Part shown: positions 23,787 to 35,730 of the stretch, piece by piece
Layout of the letters: the number at the start of each line of letters is the position of its first letter
Position numbering within the stretch: the first letter of the stretch is position 1
NCBI GenBank assembly: GCA_014529385.2
Contig: CM043959.1
Coordinates: forward strand, 52,265,753 to 52,329,752
DNA length: 64,000 bases
DNA from: Adiantum capillus-veneris
Taxonomy: Eukaryota > Streptophyta > Polypodiopsida > Polypodiales > Pteridaceae
Reading direction: 5' to 3'
Position numbers and translations under genes: made by a program
The notes under the pieces: generated by a model
The model's database searches: none
What the model was told of the DNA's origin: nothing
What the model saw: only the letters and a program-made list of their open reading frames with translations

Positions 23787-26700
23787 GTTGCATCCTCTCG
23801 GGCTTAGTCGGCAACAACTCTAGCACACACCCTGTTCACTTTCTCTGTTTTCTGTGAGCTTTGGTAAGCGTTTGCAGCTCAAAATTTTGATTTGGGCTCA
23901 TTTCGGCCTCCGTTTCCACTACATGCAGTATTACACAGGTTATTTGTTCATTTTGTGTAGAATTTTTGTCGGTGCCGATTTTTGCATAACATGTCCCTTA
24001 CAATCTTCTATGGTTTGTGCTGTATAGCACGTGTTATTCCTGCTTTGTTTCTCCTCTTTTTGGGCAGTTTTCACATCAAGTGCAGGCATTTGTCATAGCC
24101 GACAACAACACAGATGTGTTCAAGATGTTTGCTGCTAGAAACAGATTGGATGGGGACAATGACCCTATGTGGGCTTACATGATACAACATGTTCTTGTGT
24201 CAAAGGGTGTCTAGAATATTGTGCAGGGCATTGATGTACGTCCTGGTTCTGAGAATGTAGGCGATGTTGAGGATGTTGCGGGTCTTGCTACAAGGATTGC
24301 TACTACTATAGTTATTTTGCCTACGGCAGAACAAGCTCTTTGGGATTTAAAATATGCACAAGCTCATGCATTTATTGTGTTGTCTATGAAGCGCACTATT
24401 AGTCCCCACATTCATTCAACGAAATCTGCAAAACAGGCTTGGGATATTCTGATTGGTGTTTATGCAAGTCGCAATGAGGAAAAAATTGCATCGCTGCGTA
24501 AAGAGTCGGAGTCGAAGATTATGCATAAGGAAGATGATATGGACACTTTCCTTGCTGGTGTCAAATATATCAATGAGCAACTAATTTTTGCAGGTGAAGT
24601 AATTTTAGACAGTTTGCTTATGCAGACTGTTCTTGATGCCATGCCAGATCCTTACCAAACTTTTGATAGTACTTGGAGACTTATGACCCAAGGAAATCCT
24701 GAAGTTGTATTACTGATCAAAGAAAAGGTGGTAACAGTAATGCAACCACTTCTCATGGTTCTTCTATGAGTGGAAAATCACCTGTTCCTAATGCTTTTGC
24801 TGGCAGCAATTCGTCTCGAAATTTTAGTGATAAGGCAAAAAAGAAGATGCGTTGCCATTGCTGTAAAGCTAATGATCACTTGATCAAGCAATTCCCTAAG
24901 TTGAAGGCCAAAGAGGCTAAAAAGAAAGAGGTTGGTTCCACTACAAATGCAACCATTTTTGAGACTTCTGTGAAAGGAAACTGTGATGTTGATGTTGATG
25001 CAGAATGGGCTTTTAGTACAAAGTGCACTTATAATCATGTTGTCCATGATGCATGCATGTCAGTTGCTGTAGATTCACATGTGTGGTATTCTGACAATGG
25101 TGCTACAAAGAAAATTACCTCACATCGTGATTTGAGTGTATCCCTCATGGGAATTTAGTCACTTGTGCCAACATGCCTCTTATCCAGTTCAGGGAGTTGG
25201 AAAGATTGTGCTTATTGCTGCAAATGGCAGTTCTTTCACTCTTGTTGATGCACTTTATGTACCTAGGATCAAGAAGAATATTTTTATGTATTTGCACTTG
25301 CTAGACTTGGTCTTGTAGTCAAATTTGTGGATGACAGATGTACAGTACACGATCTTAGTTTTGGTGATGAAATTGTTGCATCATCTTGCATTTTATGCCG
25401 TGGGCTGTATAAGCTCACTTTGTATGATAAGTGTGGGAAAAATTTTGCAAATGTAGTTGTGGATTCAAAGGCTATTTCAGATGCAAAACTTTGTCATGCA
25501 CGTTTTGGTCATCTGAATTTTTCCAGTTTATTGCGCTTGCAGAAATTTGATATGGTTGCTTCTTTGCCGCCTCTTGAAGCACCTGTCAAACGTGTTTGTG
25601 AAGGTTGTATTTTGGGTAAGATGCAACGTTCTAAGTTTCCAAAGGATGGTTCAATTAGGCCACATGCAGGTTACAGCTTGTGCATAGTGATGTTTGTGGG
25701 CCCATGCCAACTCCGTCCTTGGGCAATTACCTTTACTTCGTGACTTTTATTGATGATTACTTTAGGCATGCATGGGTATATCCACTTGAAGTGAAGTCTA
25801 AAGTGTTTATGTGCTTCAAACAATTTCTAGCTATGGCTGAAAATGTCTCAAATGTACTATGGATACCCTCCATTCTGATTGAGGGGGGAAGTATATGTCT
25901 CATGAATTTAATGCATTTTTGGCTAGTCATGGAATAAAACACCGATGTACAGTGCCTTATAAGCCTTAAAAAATTGGTGTTGTTGAGAGAAAAAATAGGT
26001 CACTTACAGAAATGGCACGATGTATGGCTTTACCGCATTCATTTTGGCTTGAGGCCATCATGTGTGCCACTTATGTACTTATTAGGTGTCCTACCAAAGC
26101 TTTGTATTCTATGACTCCATATGAAGCATGGCATGATAGAAAGCCTTCTATTGAGCACATGCGTGTTTTTGGCTGTTTGGCCTATGCTTTGGTGCCACAA
26201 ACAAAGCACAGAAAATTGGACGATAAGGTTGTCAAATGTATTTTTGTTGGTTATAGTGTTGAAAGAAAAGGTTACAGGTTGTATCATCCACAAACAAAGC
26301 ATATTTTGGTCTCACAAGATGTTGTGTTTGTGGAAGATTCCTATCAGCCCTTGTTGTCATGTACTAGAGATAGTAATGTAAGCTCACAAGACATTTATGA
26401 CACTTTGTTGCCTCTTTTCAGTGGTGTAAGTTTGAATGTAAACTCCAATGAGGAAAATGTACAACCTATCGAGGTTTCTGAAAATGTTACAAATCAGCAT
26501 GTTACTCATGCAGATGTACATGATGTACTTGATGAGGAAAGCATTGAAAATGAGCAGGCTAGAGGTATGCCAAAATGGATGGTGCATACATTGTGTGACT
26601 GTAGATTGGATGCACCTTTGTCTAGTCGCACTCGTTTAGGCTCTCACTATGCACCTTATGCATCACATTGTTATGTTTTGGTCGTGTCTAGCTTACATGA

Positions 26701-28269
26701 TGTTGAGGAACCTCTGTCTTTGGATGAAGCACAAAATTCAAAAAATTGGATGGCTTCCAGCAATCAGAATATGATGCACTTATAGAAAATGACACATGGA
26801 CTTTATGTGATTTTCCTATTGGCTAAAAGGTCATTGGTACAAGGTTGGTTTACAAGTTGAAATGCAAGCCAAATGGTGAGATTGCTATAAGGTTCGACTT
26901 GTTGCAAAGGGTTATGCACAACAAAAAGGCATAGATTATGAAGATACTTTTGCTCCCACCTGTCGTATGACTACTTTTTTCTATGTGCATTGGCAGCTCA
27001 TTTTGGTTGGGATGTACATCAGTCAGACATTGTTACTGCTTTCTTGAATGGTGACATATTTGAGGAGGTTTATGTAGCACAGCCTCGCGGTTTTGTCAAG
27101 AAAGGACAAGAGGATAAGGTGTACAAATGTAACAAAGCTTTGTATGGGTTGCAGCAATCTCCACGTGCTTGGTATGAGAAGATTGGCACTCATTTGGTCA
27201 AAAGAGGCTTTTGTAATAGTCCAACAGAAAGCACATTGTATGTAAAGTGTGAGGGTGATGTACTTCTCATTGTGGTTCTTTATGTGGATGATTTGCTGAT
27301 CATTGGACCAAATAAGAGACATATTGTTGAATTTAAGGCTGATTTGAATGCTAATTTCAAGATGAGAAATTTGGGGCCATTGCATCATTACTTGGATTTA
27401 TAGTTTAAGCAATGTCATGGTGGTATTGTCTTGTGTCAAACAAGTTACAGAGAGACATTTCTATGTAATTTTGGACTTGAGGATTGCAAACCTATTGCCA
27501 CTCCCATGGAAACAGGTTTGAAATCGAGTCTTCATGATTTTGGTGATCCTACAGATGTCACTCTGCCTCATTTATGTATGCAACTTGAGGCCAGATATTT
27601 AGTTTGTAGTCTCACAGGTCATCAGCATTATGCATAGCCCAGCGTCTAAGCATTGGCATGTTGTCACAGACTGTGAAGAGGATTTTCCGCTATTTGAGTG
27701 GTACTTTACATCTTGGCTTGTTTTATCCCAAGGGGGGATCATTTTGGGCTGGTTGTTTTGACACGCGAGTGTCCACAAGTGGTTTTTGTTTCATGCTTGG
27801 CGGTTAATGTATATCATGGTTGAGCAAGAAGAAACCTATTGTGGCCACTTTGAGTTGTGAGACTGAGTACATGGTAGTCTTCATAGCTATGGTTGAGTGT
27901 GTATGGCTTAGACGCCATATGGCTGATTTGGGTGTTGGACAGGACACTGCCAACACTATCTACACTGGAAGTCAGAGCGCATTGGCAGTGTGAGGAACCC
28001 GATTTTTCATGCTCACACAAAGCACATTGAGGTGAATTACCACTATGTTAGGGAGAGGCTCTCAACAGGAGAGATCAACTTGGCTTATGTACCAACACAT
28101 GACAACCTTGCAGAACTTTTCACAAAGGCATTGTCTCGTGAGAAGTTCAAATCTTTTTGCAAAGTTTTGGGCTTACTCCCCTTTGTGGGTTGATCATGTC
28201 CTTAGGGCATGGCACTTCCCTTTACTCTATGTGCCATCTCTCAATCACCACATCACTCTAGGTGGGATT

Positions 28270-28497
28270 TGTTACCATATACATGTGGTAGTGATGTGTG
28301 TGAACACACTTAGGATCACCGGGGTATTTTTCCTTCACTAGGAGGTTTTTTCCCTCGTGCATTGTATATATTCCCATTACACTAGGGCTAACTTATCTCT
28401 CCATTGAACACTAAGTAATACACTCTCTATTGTGTGTCTTGAGCTTCCTTCATCTTCTTCAAGCTGTGTGTAATTTCTTGCAACCCAAATTCCAACA
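28270..28497 (+). repeat. Copia C 3' LTR
   Basis: Starts TGTTACCATATACATG after a purine-rich CTAGGTGGGATT stretch and ends AATTCCAACA. It contains GTATATATTCCC, a possible TATA region, at about 28365. Confidence 0.8.
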
Positions 28498-28499
28498 CA

Positions 28500-29760
28500 T
28501 TTGGTGCAAAATTATTTATGAATGTCACAACAGTCCAGGTGCAGCGCACCCACGCATTAAGAAAGCTTACACTCTTGTAGGAAGATAATTTTATTGTCTA
28601 GGTATGATATGATTATGTTCAAGACAATGCCTTGCATTGCCAGAAAAGTCAAGTTAATAAAGCGGTGCACCTAAAGGCAAGAGGACTCTTACATTCTTTG
28701 GAGATTCCCAATGGAAAATGGAAAAGAATCTCTATGGAATTCATTGTGGATTTACCAACCACTATTTGAGGTCATAACTTGGTTTGGGTGGTTGTAGACC
28801 GGTTGACTAAACTTTGCAAGTTTATTCAAACCAAATCAACAATAAATACTCCAAAATTAGCTAAGTTATTTGTGGATAATCTGTACCGGCTATATGGGTT
28901 GCCAACTAACATTGTGAGTGATTGTGATCCCAAGTTTAACAGTCACTTCTAGAGGGCTGTATTTAAACGATTGGATGCACAACTCATTCTAAGTATTTCA
29001 AATTACCCTGAAATGGATGTTCAGACTGAAATAATCAATCAAGTACTAGAGGATATGCTACGAGCATACGTTAGCAAGAAGCAATCAAACTGGAAAGACT
29101 ATCTTCCTATTCTTGAGTTTTACAATAGGGCTAAGCATGTTACAATTGGATTTAGTCCTTTCATGCTCATGTATGGTTCTCAACCTAGGTCACTAGTTAC
29201 GGTGGGGTTGGCAACTGAAAAGCTCCAATAGGTGAAGGATTTCCTCCAATACCATATGGAAATGTTGAGACTAGCTCGTCAAAATGTTCGACAAGCACAT
29301 GATCCATATAAGAAGTATGATGATGAGAAACATCGGCAAGTTACTTTCACAAAAGGGGAAGAGGTCGTTTTGCGTGTGTTAGAGCATTCAAACAGTTTGA
29401 AGACTGGGCCAACACCTAGATTATCTCCAAGATATTAAGATACTCAAGAAAGTTGGTGATTTAGACTTCAAACTCTCATTACCTATGCACTCTCATATTC
29501 ATATGGTGTTTCATGTAAGTCATTTACATAAACGCTTGCATGGGGATGACAATGTCATTGACCAATAGATTTTGTTTGATTTCATTGAACCTCCATTCCA
29601 AATTCATGAACCTAAATGCATCTTAGACTATCATGATTTACGAACTCGCCATCATGTACGTCAACAAGTTTTAGTTGAGTCGAAAGACCAACTTGACAAA
29701 GGTTCCACTTGGGAAAACATTAGTGTTTTGAAGAAGAAGTTTCCCATTTCTCCAAGGGGG
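28500..29760 (+). mobile_element. Element G integrase and chromodomain region
   Basis: Plus-strand integrase with Ty3 wording: EMDVQTEIINQVLEDMLRAY (about 29010-29070), QSNWKDYLPILEFYNRAKH and GFSPFMLMYGSQPRSL. A C-terminal stretch (MVFHVSHLHKRL, about 29500-29540, and LVESKDQLDKGSTWENI, about 29668-29720) fits the chromodomain end of chromoviruses. The purine tract and LTR follow directly. Several breaks. Confidence 0.75.
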
Positions 29761-29766
29761 GAGAAA

Positions 29767-29929
29767 TGTAAGGCCAAGGGAAACCTAGGGGGCACGGACC
29801 TAGGCCAAGGACCTGGATGGCTTAGAATGTGGATTTGGGATCCAATTAGACTAGGTATATGAGCCACATAGTCTGTATATAGGGTGGTAGGGAAGTGGAT
29901 CTCCTAAGCTAGTCCCCTGGGTTCTTACA
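29767..29929 (+). repeat. Element G 3' LTR
   Basis: 163 bp, TGTAAGGCC to CTTACA, sharing its second half with 21009-21139. Followed by ACCGT, the right target duplication (29930-29934). Confidence 0.8.
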
Positions 29930-29934
29930 ACCGT

Positions 29935-30589
29935 AGTATGATGTATGACCTTTGCAATAGTTTTAGATCTTTGTGAGTTGACATAATCACTCATCTCTTC
30001 AGATAGGCCAACAATTTTCTTTTTTCTTTTGTTCCATAAAGTCTATCTTTTTGTAGACAATGGCTTTGAAATATAACTCCCAAAACTTATCCACATACTT
30101 CTGGATAGACTCGTATGGGGCCATCTTCAAGCTTTGTCATTCCGTCAAGACTTTGTCTTTGGCATCACTTGGAAGGAATTGAACTGTAATAATAATCCTC
30201 AAGGCGTTACAAGTCTTTGGAGCTTCACCTTGGGTATGTAGACTTTTCCACCATTGACGGGACCGAATTTTTGAAATGCATTGAAGACATTTTGGAGCTT
30301 TGAAGATTCTAAGAAATCTTCATCTCCAAAAGCCGTGTCAAATTGTTGGATAAAGGCCAATACTTTATCAATTGCTCTGAAGGTTCCATCATAGGTAAGA
30401 AAAGTGATGTTCTTTCCTCCCTCTTTGAATCTCTTCAACATAGGTGACTTCTTTCATGCCGCATAGCTCCTCCCTTTATCTCTCCTCTTCTCTCTCTTGG
30501 ACGGCAAGTTGTTGTCATCCGTATCAAAAGATGGTGATGATACTAAAGAGAAAGAGGAGGAAGGAGGCAAATAAGGTGATCGCTTTCTT
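29935..30589 (-). mobile_element. M2 gag piece between G and T
   Basis: The minus strand reads LKRFKEGGKNITFLTYDGTF and DKVLAFIQQFDTAFGDEDF, followed by LESSKL. These match the M1 gag (KKFKEGGKSIFFLTHNGTF, DKVLAFIQQFDVAFGDEGF). The DNA-level match runs right up to the left end of transposon T. Confidence 0.8.
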
Positions 30590-30593
30590 TGCT
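30590..30593. repeat. Target-site duplication of transposon T, left
   Basis: TGCT, matched at 42191-42194. Without T and one TGCT, the flanks read as a continuous match to the M1 gag at about 13290-13320. Confidence 0.8.
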
Positions 30594-30614
30594 GGGTGAA
30601 AGCATAGAATGGTG
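30594..30614 (+). repeat. Transposon T left terminal inverted repeat
   Basis: GGGTGAAAGCATAGAATGG followed by TG. The first 12 bases are a perfect inverted match to the right end. Confidence 0.85.
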
Positions 30615-30619
30615 TCTAA

Positions 30620-30647
30620 ATACTTGGTGTCCATGGACACCAAGTAT
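30620..30647. repeat. Perfect 28-bp palindrome just inside the left end of T
   Basis: Half-site ATACTTGGTGTCCA followed by its exact reverse complement. It is enclosed by a further inverted pair, ATGGTGTC (30609-30616) and GACACCAT (30660-30667). It may be a transposase-binding or hairpin-forming subterminal site. Confidence 0.9.
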
Positions 30648-30786
30648 GATGCTATGGATGACACCATAGCTGGGCTTTTAAGTCAAGAATTTTTAAAAGA
30701 ATATTGGTAAAAGAATATAGGTAAGATAACTGACTTCATGACTCCACTACTCTGATTGAAAGACATTGAGCGGTTAGCACACGTGG

Positions 30787-30788
<2 letters not shown>

Positions 30789-30837
<49 letters not shown>
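30789..30837. repeat. CT microsatellite in the transposase leader
   Basis: About 24 CT units, 60 bp upstream of the transposase start, with a second shorter CT run at about 30867-30881. Confidence 0.95.
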
Positions 30838-30839
<2 letters not shown>

Positions 30840-30899
30840 ATGGCCTCCAATGCCCATCTCCATGTCTCTCTCTCTCTCTCCTACTCTCCTGTTTAGAAT

Positions 30900-33800
30900 A
30901 TGAATGATGGAGACTCTTTTCCTCTCGCTTTGGTTCCAGATCATACCTCCTCACAAGCAGCAATGGAGCTTCTTGAACTCAACGATGCAGCACAAATGGA
31001 TTTCAGTTCACTATTACAATCAGGAAGTTTTGTACGACTTCATTCATTTCAAACTACTATAGACTGTTCCAGGATGGTGGACGAAGGATTTTGTGATGAG
31101 GCACATGGAATAGATATAGTTCATACGCAGGTGCACTCCAAGAGAAAGGCTTGTCTAAATGAGGATGAAATTATTGCAGTGAGGAAGTATGAAGCACAGG
31201 CTAAACGTGAGTACAGAAAGCGATGTCGTGCAAGAAAGCAAGTACAGCCAAGCGTCAACATTGGAGCGGAATATTGTCATAGGGAGGACGTCGATGTATA
31301 CACAAAGGAACACAAGAAGCAACATACTATTCAGAATATTGTTCAGCACATTGTGAGACAATTGCATAGTTACGAGAAAGAAGATAAGAATGCAATTCTT
31401 CAAGGTGTTTTCAATGATGATAGAATCTTGCCATTCTGTGAATATTTGTATCTTCCTGCAAATGGCCTTATTTCTATGCTCAAGGTCTCCTTACAGGAAT
31501 TAAAGATTCCAAAATCAGCTGACGAGATGTTTTTAAAGTAAGCACATTCAGCATGCTGGTGAATGGATTACTGCATGATAATGGGAGCCAAGGTAGAGGT
31601 ATTACTCTACATAAAGTGGCAAAGCTATTAAATGTTCATCCAAGCAATTTATATTCAGCTTTGGATAGACTTGACAGCAATCCTATGTCAAGTACGCTGA
31701 GGTTTGACTTATGCAAAAGGAAGTCTAGAAATATTGGGCCCTTATCGGAGGAATTGAAGCAAACAATTATTACATTTTGGATAGAGCACAGTAGGGTGTC
31801 TCCAAACAAGAAAGATATTTTTCGGAAACGATTGGGCAAAAAACATTATCAAGAGCATCCCATACACTTACTTGATGAATCTCAAGTAAACATGTCTCGT
31901 TCTTACAATGAATAACTCTTGAGGGAAACATATCACTCTTATGAATAGCTACCCATTGGGTGTTATGGAGTTGTGTACATGCTACTATATGTGATATGTA
32001 GCCAAGTAATGTGTCAACATAGTCCATTGTCTCTACCTAGGCTACTATGTGTGCTATATTTCACAAGTGTAGCCCAATGTCCCTGTCTATGCTATAAGTG
32101 TGCCATGTAAAAGGACTCTATTGTAGTAAGATAGAAACATGTGTGATATACAGTAAAAGTGTGTGTAAGAATAGAACAATGTTCTTGTCTATGACATGAT
32201 GTGTGGTATGTGAAAGAGCTATATTACATATTGAGAGCACTATGTGTGCCATATAGCGTTAATGTGTGTAATAAGAGGCCAATGTCCCTATCTATGCTAT
32301 TATGTCATAGTATTTCTTGCAGTATGAGTGCTATATAGCATAACTATGTGTAATAATAGCCCGATGGTCCTGTCTATGCTATTATGTGTGCCATGTAGCA
32401 GGACTCTATCAGAGTATGACAACATCATGTTTGCTATATAGCAGACATGTGTGTATAATAGCACAATATACCTATCTATGGTATTATGTGTACTATCAGA
32501 TTATATAATATTATGAGAGCACTATGTGTGCTACATAGCAGATGTTAGTGTAATAGTAGCACGGTATCCATGTAATGCTATTATGTGTGCTATGCAGAGT
32601 GTGATATGTGTAATAATAGCACAATATCTCTGTCTATGCTCTTTTGTGTGTTATGTAGAAGAATTGTGTTATAATATGAGAGCACTATGTGTGCTATATA
32701 GCAGACGTGTGTGATGTGTGTGTAATAACAGCTAAAAATCCCTATCTATGCTATTATGTGTTATATAGCAAAATTGAGCATGTAATGAAAGCTGAGTTAT
32801 CTATCTATGCTATTATATGTGCTATGTAGCATAGCTATATGTATTTATACCAATGCATCTGTAGCTATGCTATTATGTGTGATATATAGCAAAATGTAAT
32901 TCTAATGCATTTTTTTTTCAAGCAGACAGAGTATTTCTTGAAGTTTAAAGATAGCCACCCACATGTGACAATTGGGCAAAGGCCCTTTGAGAAGTTGAAG
33001 CCTTGGTTCGTGAGAAAGTTGAAAGATCAAAATACTTGCTGTTGTGTTTATCATATCAAACTGATGTATCTCAAAGATTTGTTTAATGTTATGCGCTCAT
33101 CTGCTTTTGGTTTTCATGGGAGGCCATGTACATGTAACAGCAATGTTTGCAAATTAGATGGGGTGAATGCAGAATGTCTTTTTGTTGAGCATTCATTTTC
33201 AGGGATCACGAAGTTGTGAGAATCATGCGTATGTACAAAGGCTGAGGGGGATATGTTCCATAAACACACCTGCTTGATGGGCCAATGCAGAAGCTGTGGT
33301 GTGGAAAAGCTCAGCTTTGTCCACGAGAACGTGCAGAGATGACAAAGACAGTTCCACTGCAAGTCTTCGAGGACATTAAAGTTCAAACTAAGCATGGTCC
33401 AAGTAAGAGAAAGATGTTGTCACTCAAACAGGTGGTTTTAAGTGAGTTGACAAGGAGGATAAAAGACGACATCAGAATCTTCATCGAGCACAATTTCACT
33501 TACAGATGGCAGGCACATCAATACAGAGAATGTTTGAAGGTGTTTCCTTTAGATACCATTATATCTGTAGTAGACTTTGCTGAAAATTACTCGTTCAAAG
33601 AGCAAAATGAAGTACAATCCATGCATTGGCATACAGATCAATGCACCATCCTTGTTCACATAACGTACATGCGTGACAATGAATATGACAGTATTATCAA
33701 GCATACGCATTTCTACATCTCGGATGATAGGCAACATGATACACTATTTGTCAAGCATTGTTTTCTTCTTTGTGATCAGTGGCTTAAAGACCAGGGGCTG

Positions 33801-34784
33801 AATTTCAAGAAGCACTGGGTGTGGTCAGATTGTGTAGCCTTGCAATTCAAGGCTTCAAGGCCATTTTACTTTGTTGTTAGATATTACCAACTAACAGGTA
33901 CAGAGATGACATGGAATTTTTTTGGCTCTAGCCATGGCAAGGGGGAGCATGATGTCACTGGCACTGTGATAAAGTGAGCCCTTACACATGAACAACTCAA
34001 GAGTAATGGAGTTGTTCTTAGGCAAGCTTCAGACGTGGTTGCATTTTTTACGAGAACAATGTCCAATGTTGCATGTAGCTCTTATGCACAATCCACTAAA
34101 GCAGGTCCTACTATAAACATGAAATTTTGGCTAGTAAAAGAGACAAAAGCGGACAGGTCTAATCTATGGGGTTGTGAGAGAGTACCAGGATCTCGATGAC
34201 TCCATTGCATTTCAGGCTTTTGTTTTCATGATCCTACTCAATTAAGGACTAGGCGGCTTTCTTGTTTTTTTGATGTTTGCATGAAGGGCCATTGGAGGAC
34301 TTGTTCCAGCAAATCATATGCAGGCAAGTGGACACATAAGGCATTGAAACCACTCTCTGAGGTACCAAAAGATGAAGCTGCAATGTTTGAGGGATCCCAG
34401 GATATGCTGAGTGAGTATCTCATTGAAGGTGATAACTTTGCAGTCAATGCAGACGTTGGCAATGCAGAAGGTGTATAGTTCTTTCTTTTGAGATGTACAA
34501 AGAGAAAATGGATGATAGATTTCATCTTAAGAGATAAGTGGAAAAACAAATGTGATTGTGATAAAAACACTTATGTTGTCACAAGGTGTTATTATCAACA
34601 GCAAGAGGGGGACCCAAATCACTACACTCTACTTGATGATAGGGGAGTTACTAACATGTACTCTCACCTTGTTCGGGCAATAAAGTTTCACATGCCTTTG
34701 GTAGATTCTACCTCAAAGACATATTATTTATCTCCGGAACTACATGAAACCATTTACAATGCCATGCCCTATGAAGCAGCATGA
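30900..34784 (+). pseudogene. Transposase gene of T (DDD-type, Sola-like?), broken
   Basis: Exon 1 (30900-31885) encodes an acidic start, a basic stretch (REYRKRCRARK) and a helical region. An intron (31886-32925, GTAAAC to CAAGCAG) joins ESQ to TEYFLKF in phase 0. Exon 2 (32926-34784) has FEKLKPWFVRKLKDQNTCCC, a Cys cluster (CLMGQCRSCG) and the catalytic region. From the Met at 33285, likely acidic residues are D97 in VVDFAENYSF (before QSMHWHTDQCT), D172 in VWSDC-x4-QFK and D223 in HGKG-x2-D. A C-terminal part (EGDNFAVNADVGN, YSHLVRAIKFHM) may bind DNA or chromatin. Breaks: a frameshift near 31530, a stop at 33217, a frameshift near 33300, and in-frame stops at 33975, about 34197 and about 34476. 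SDG has become SDC. The role would be cut-and-paste transposition of T in the nucleus. Confidence 0.75.
31930..32900 (+). repeat. Intronic palindrome-rich repeat array 1 in T
   Basis: About twenty loosely repeated units of 40-60 bp built from CTATGCTATTATGTGTGCTA, GCTATATAGCA and GTGTGTAATAATAGC. Many contain the palindrome GCTATATAGC or near forms. The array fills most of the transposase intron. Confidence 0.8.
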
Positions 34785-34969
34785 TACCTATTGAACAGGA
34801 TTATATTATGTTCTATATAGCCTTCACCATTCAGTACCTCCTTACACATGTCCAGTGTGCTATGTATCACATAGCACACAACCACATAGAGCACATAACA
34901 TAGAATCAAACACATTTCAGATAATGAGGTTACTATTGTGAACATGTTGCACCTTGAAAAAAGTTAGCC

Positions 34970-35583
34970 AAGATATTTGTCAGAAATGATTGGGAAGAAA
35001 ACATTATCAAGAGTATCCCATTCACTTTCTTGATGAATCTCAGGTAAACATGTCTCATTCTTACAATGAATAACTCTCAAGTTAAACATCTCACTCTTAT
35101 GGATAGCTACCCATTGGGTGTTATGGAGTTGTGTACATGCTACTATATGTGATATGTAGCCAAGTAATGTGTCAAGATAGTCCATTGTCTCTACCTAGGC
35201 TATTATGTGTGCTATATTTCACAAGTGTGTAATAATAGCCCAATGTCCCTGTCTATGCTATAAAAGGACTCTATTGTAGTAAGATAGCAACATGTGTGCT
35301 ATACAGTGAAAGTGTGTGTATCACATAGCACAATGTTCTTGTCTATGATATGATGTGTGGTATGTGAAAGAGCTATATTACATATTGAGAGCACTATGTG
35401 TGCCATATAGCATAAGTGTGTGTAATAAGAGGCCAATCTCCCTATCTATGCTATTATGTCATAGTATTTCTTGCAGTATGAGTGCTATATAGCATAACTA
35501 TGTGTAATAATAGCCCGATGGTTCTGTCTATGCTATTATGTGTGCCACGTAGCAGGACTCTATCAGAGTATGACAACATCATA
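34970..35583 (+). repeat. Second copy of a transposase exon-intron segment inside T
   Basis: Matches about 31812-32434 at high identity, from the end of exon 1 (the codons for RKRLGKKHYQEHP are recognisable) across the donor site (here CTCAGGTAAACATG, a better donor than CTCAAGTAAACATG in the first copy) into the repeat array. It lies in the convergent intergenic region and codes for nothing complete. Confidence 0.85.
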
Positions 35584-35730
35584 TCACCAAAATAAAATTA
35601 CATCATTCAATCATTAAGTTTAGAGAACTTTGAAAGGTCAATTTTTTGTATAGTAATCGCAAGTACAATCAGTGTGCAAAATGTTGTATACATGATTCCA
35701 TAATCACAATCATCCTTCCCTACATACTTC

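Larger units (their letters stand above)
23703..28497 (+). mobile_element. Copia C: Ty1/copia element nested in G
   Basis: Between a 70-bp LTR match at the left and a 228-bp LTR at the right lies a full Copia order: gag (about 24100-24880) with a knuckle near 24850, protease and GAG-pre-integrase (about 25060-25620), integrase (about 25660-26160, FIDDYFRHAWVYPLEVKS), reverse transcriptase (about 26830-27400, with [19 protein letters not shown] and the YVDDLLI motif near 27280) and RNase H (about 27650-28190). Integrase before reverse transcriptase marks it as Copia. The plus-strand fossil has roughly a dozen breaks. It interrupts G between protease and integrase. Confidence 0.88.
21009..29929 (+). 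mobile_element. Element G: Ty3/gypsy with very short LTRs, containing Copia C
   Basis: G opens TGTAAG and closes CTTACA. It has short LTRs (21009-21139 and 29767-29929), a degenerate tRNA-Met-type primer site after the first LTR (about 21140-21156), a gag-protease region (22430-23700) and an integrase-to-chromodomain region (28500-29760). A purine-rich tract (CCAAGGGGGGAGAAA) ends just before the 3' LTR. It is inserted in the gag of M2. A 4.8-kb Copia element and a duplicated CT-rich segment add to its length. Old, with many breaks. Confidence 0.8.

Noticed and set aside
30736-30963. Minus-strand frame with Arg/Glu repeats near the start of T
   Set aside because: It reads the CT microsatellite and overlaps the transposase start on the other strand.
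31530-31556. A 14-bp intron (GTAAGC...TTCAG) joining two transposase frames
   Set aside because: Far too short for a plant intron; a single frameshift explains the frame change better.
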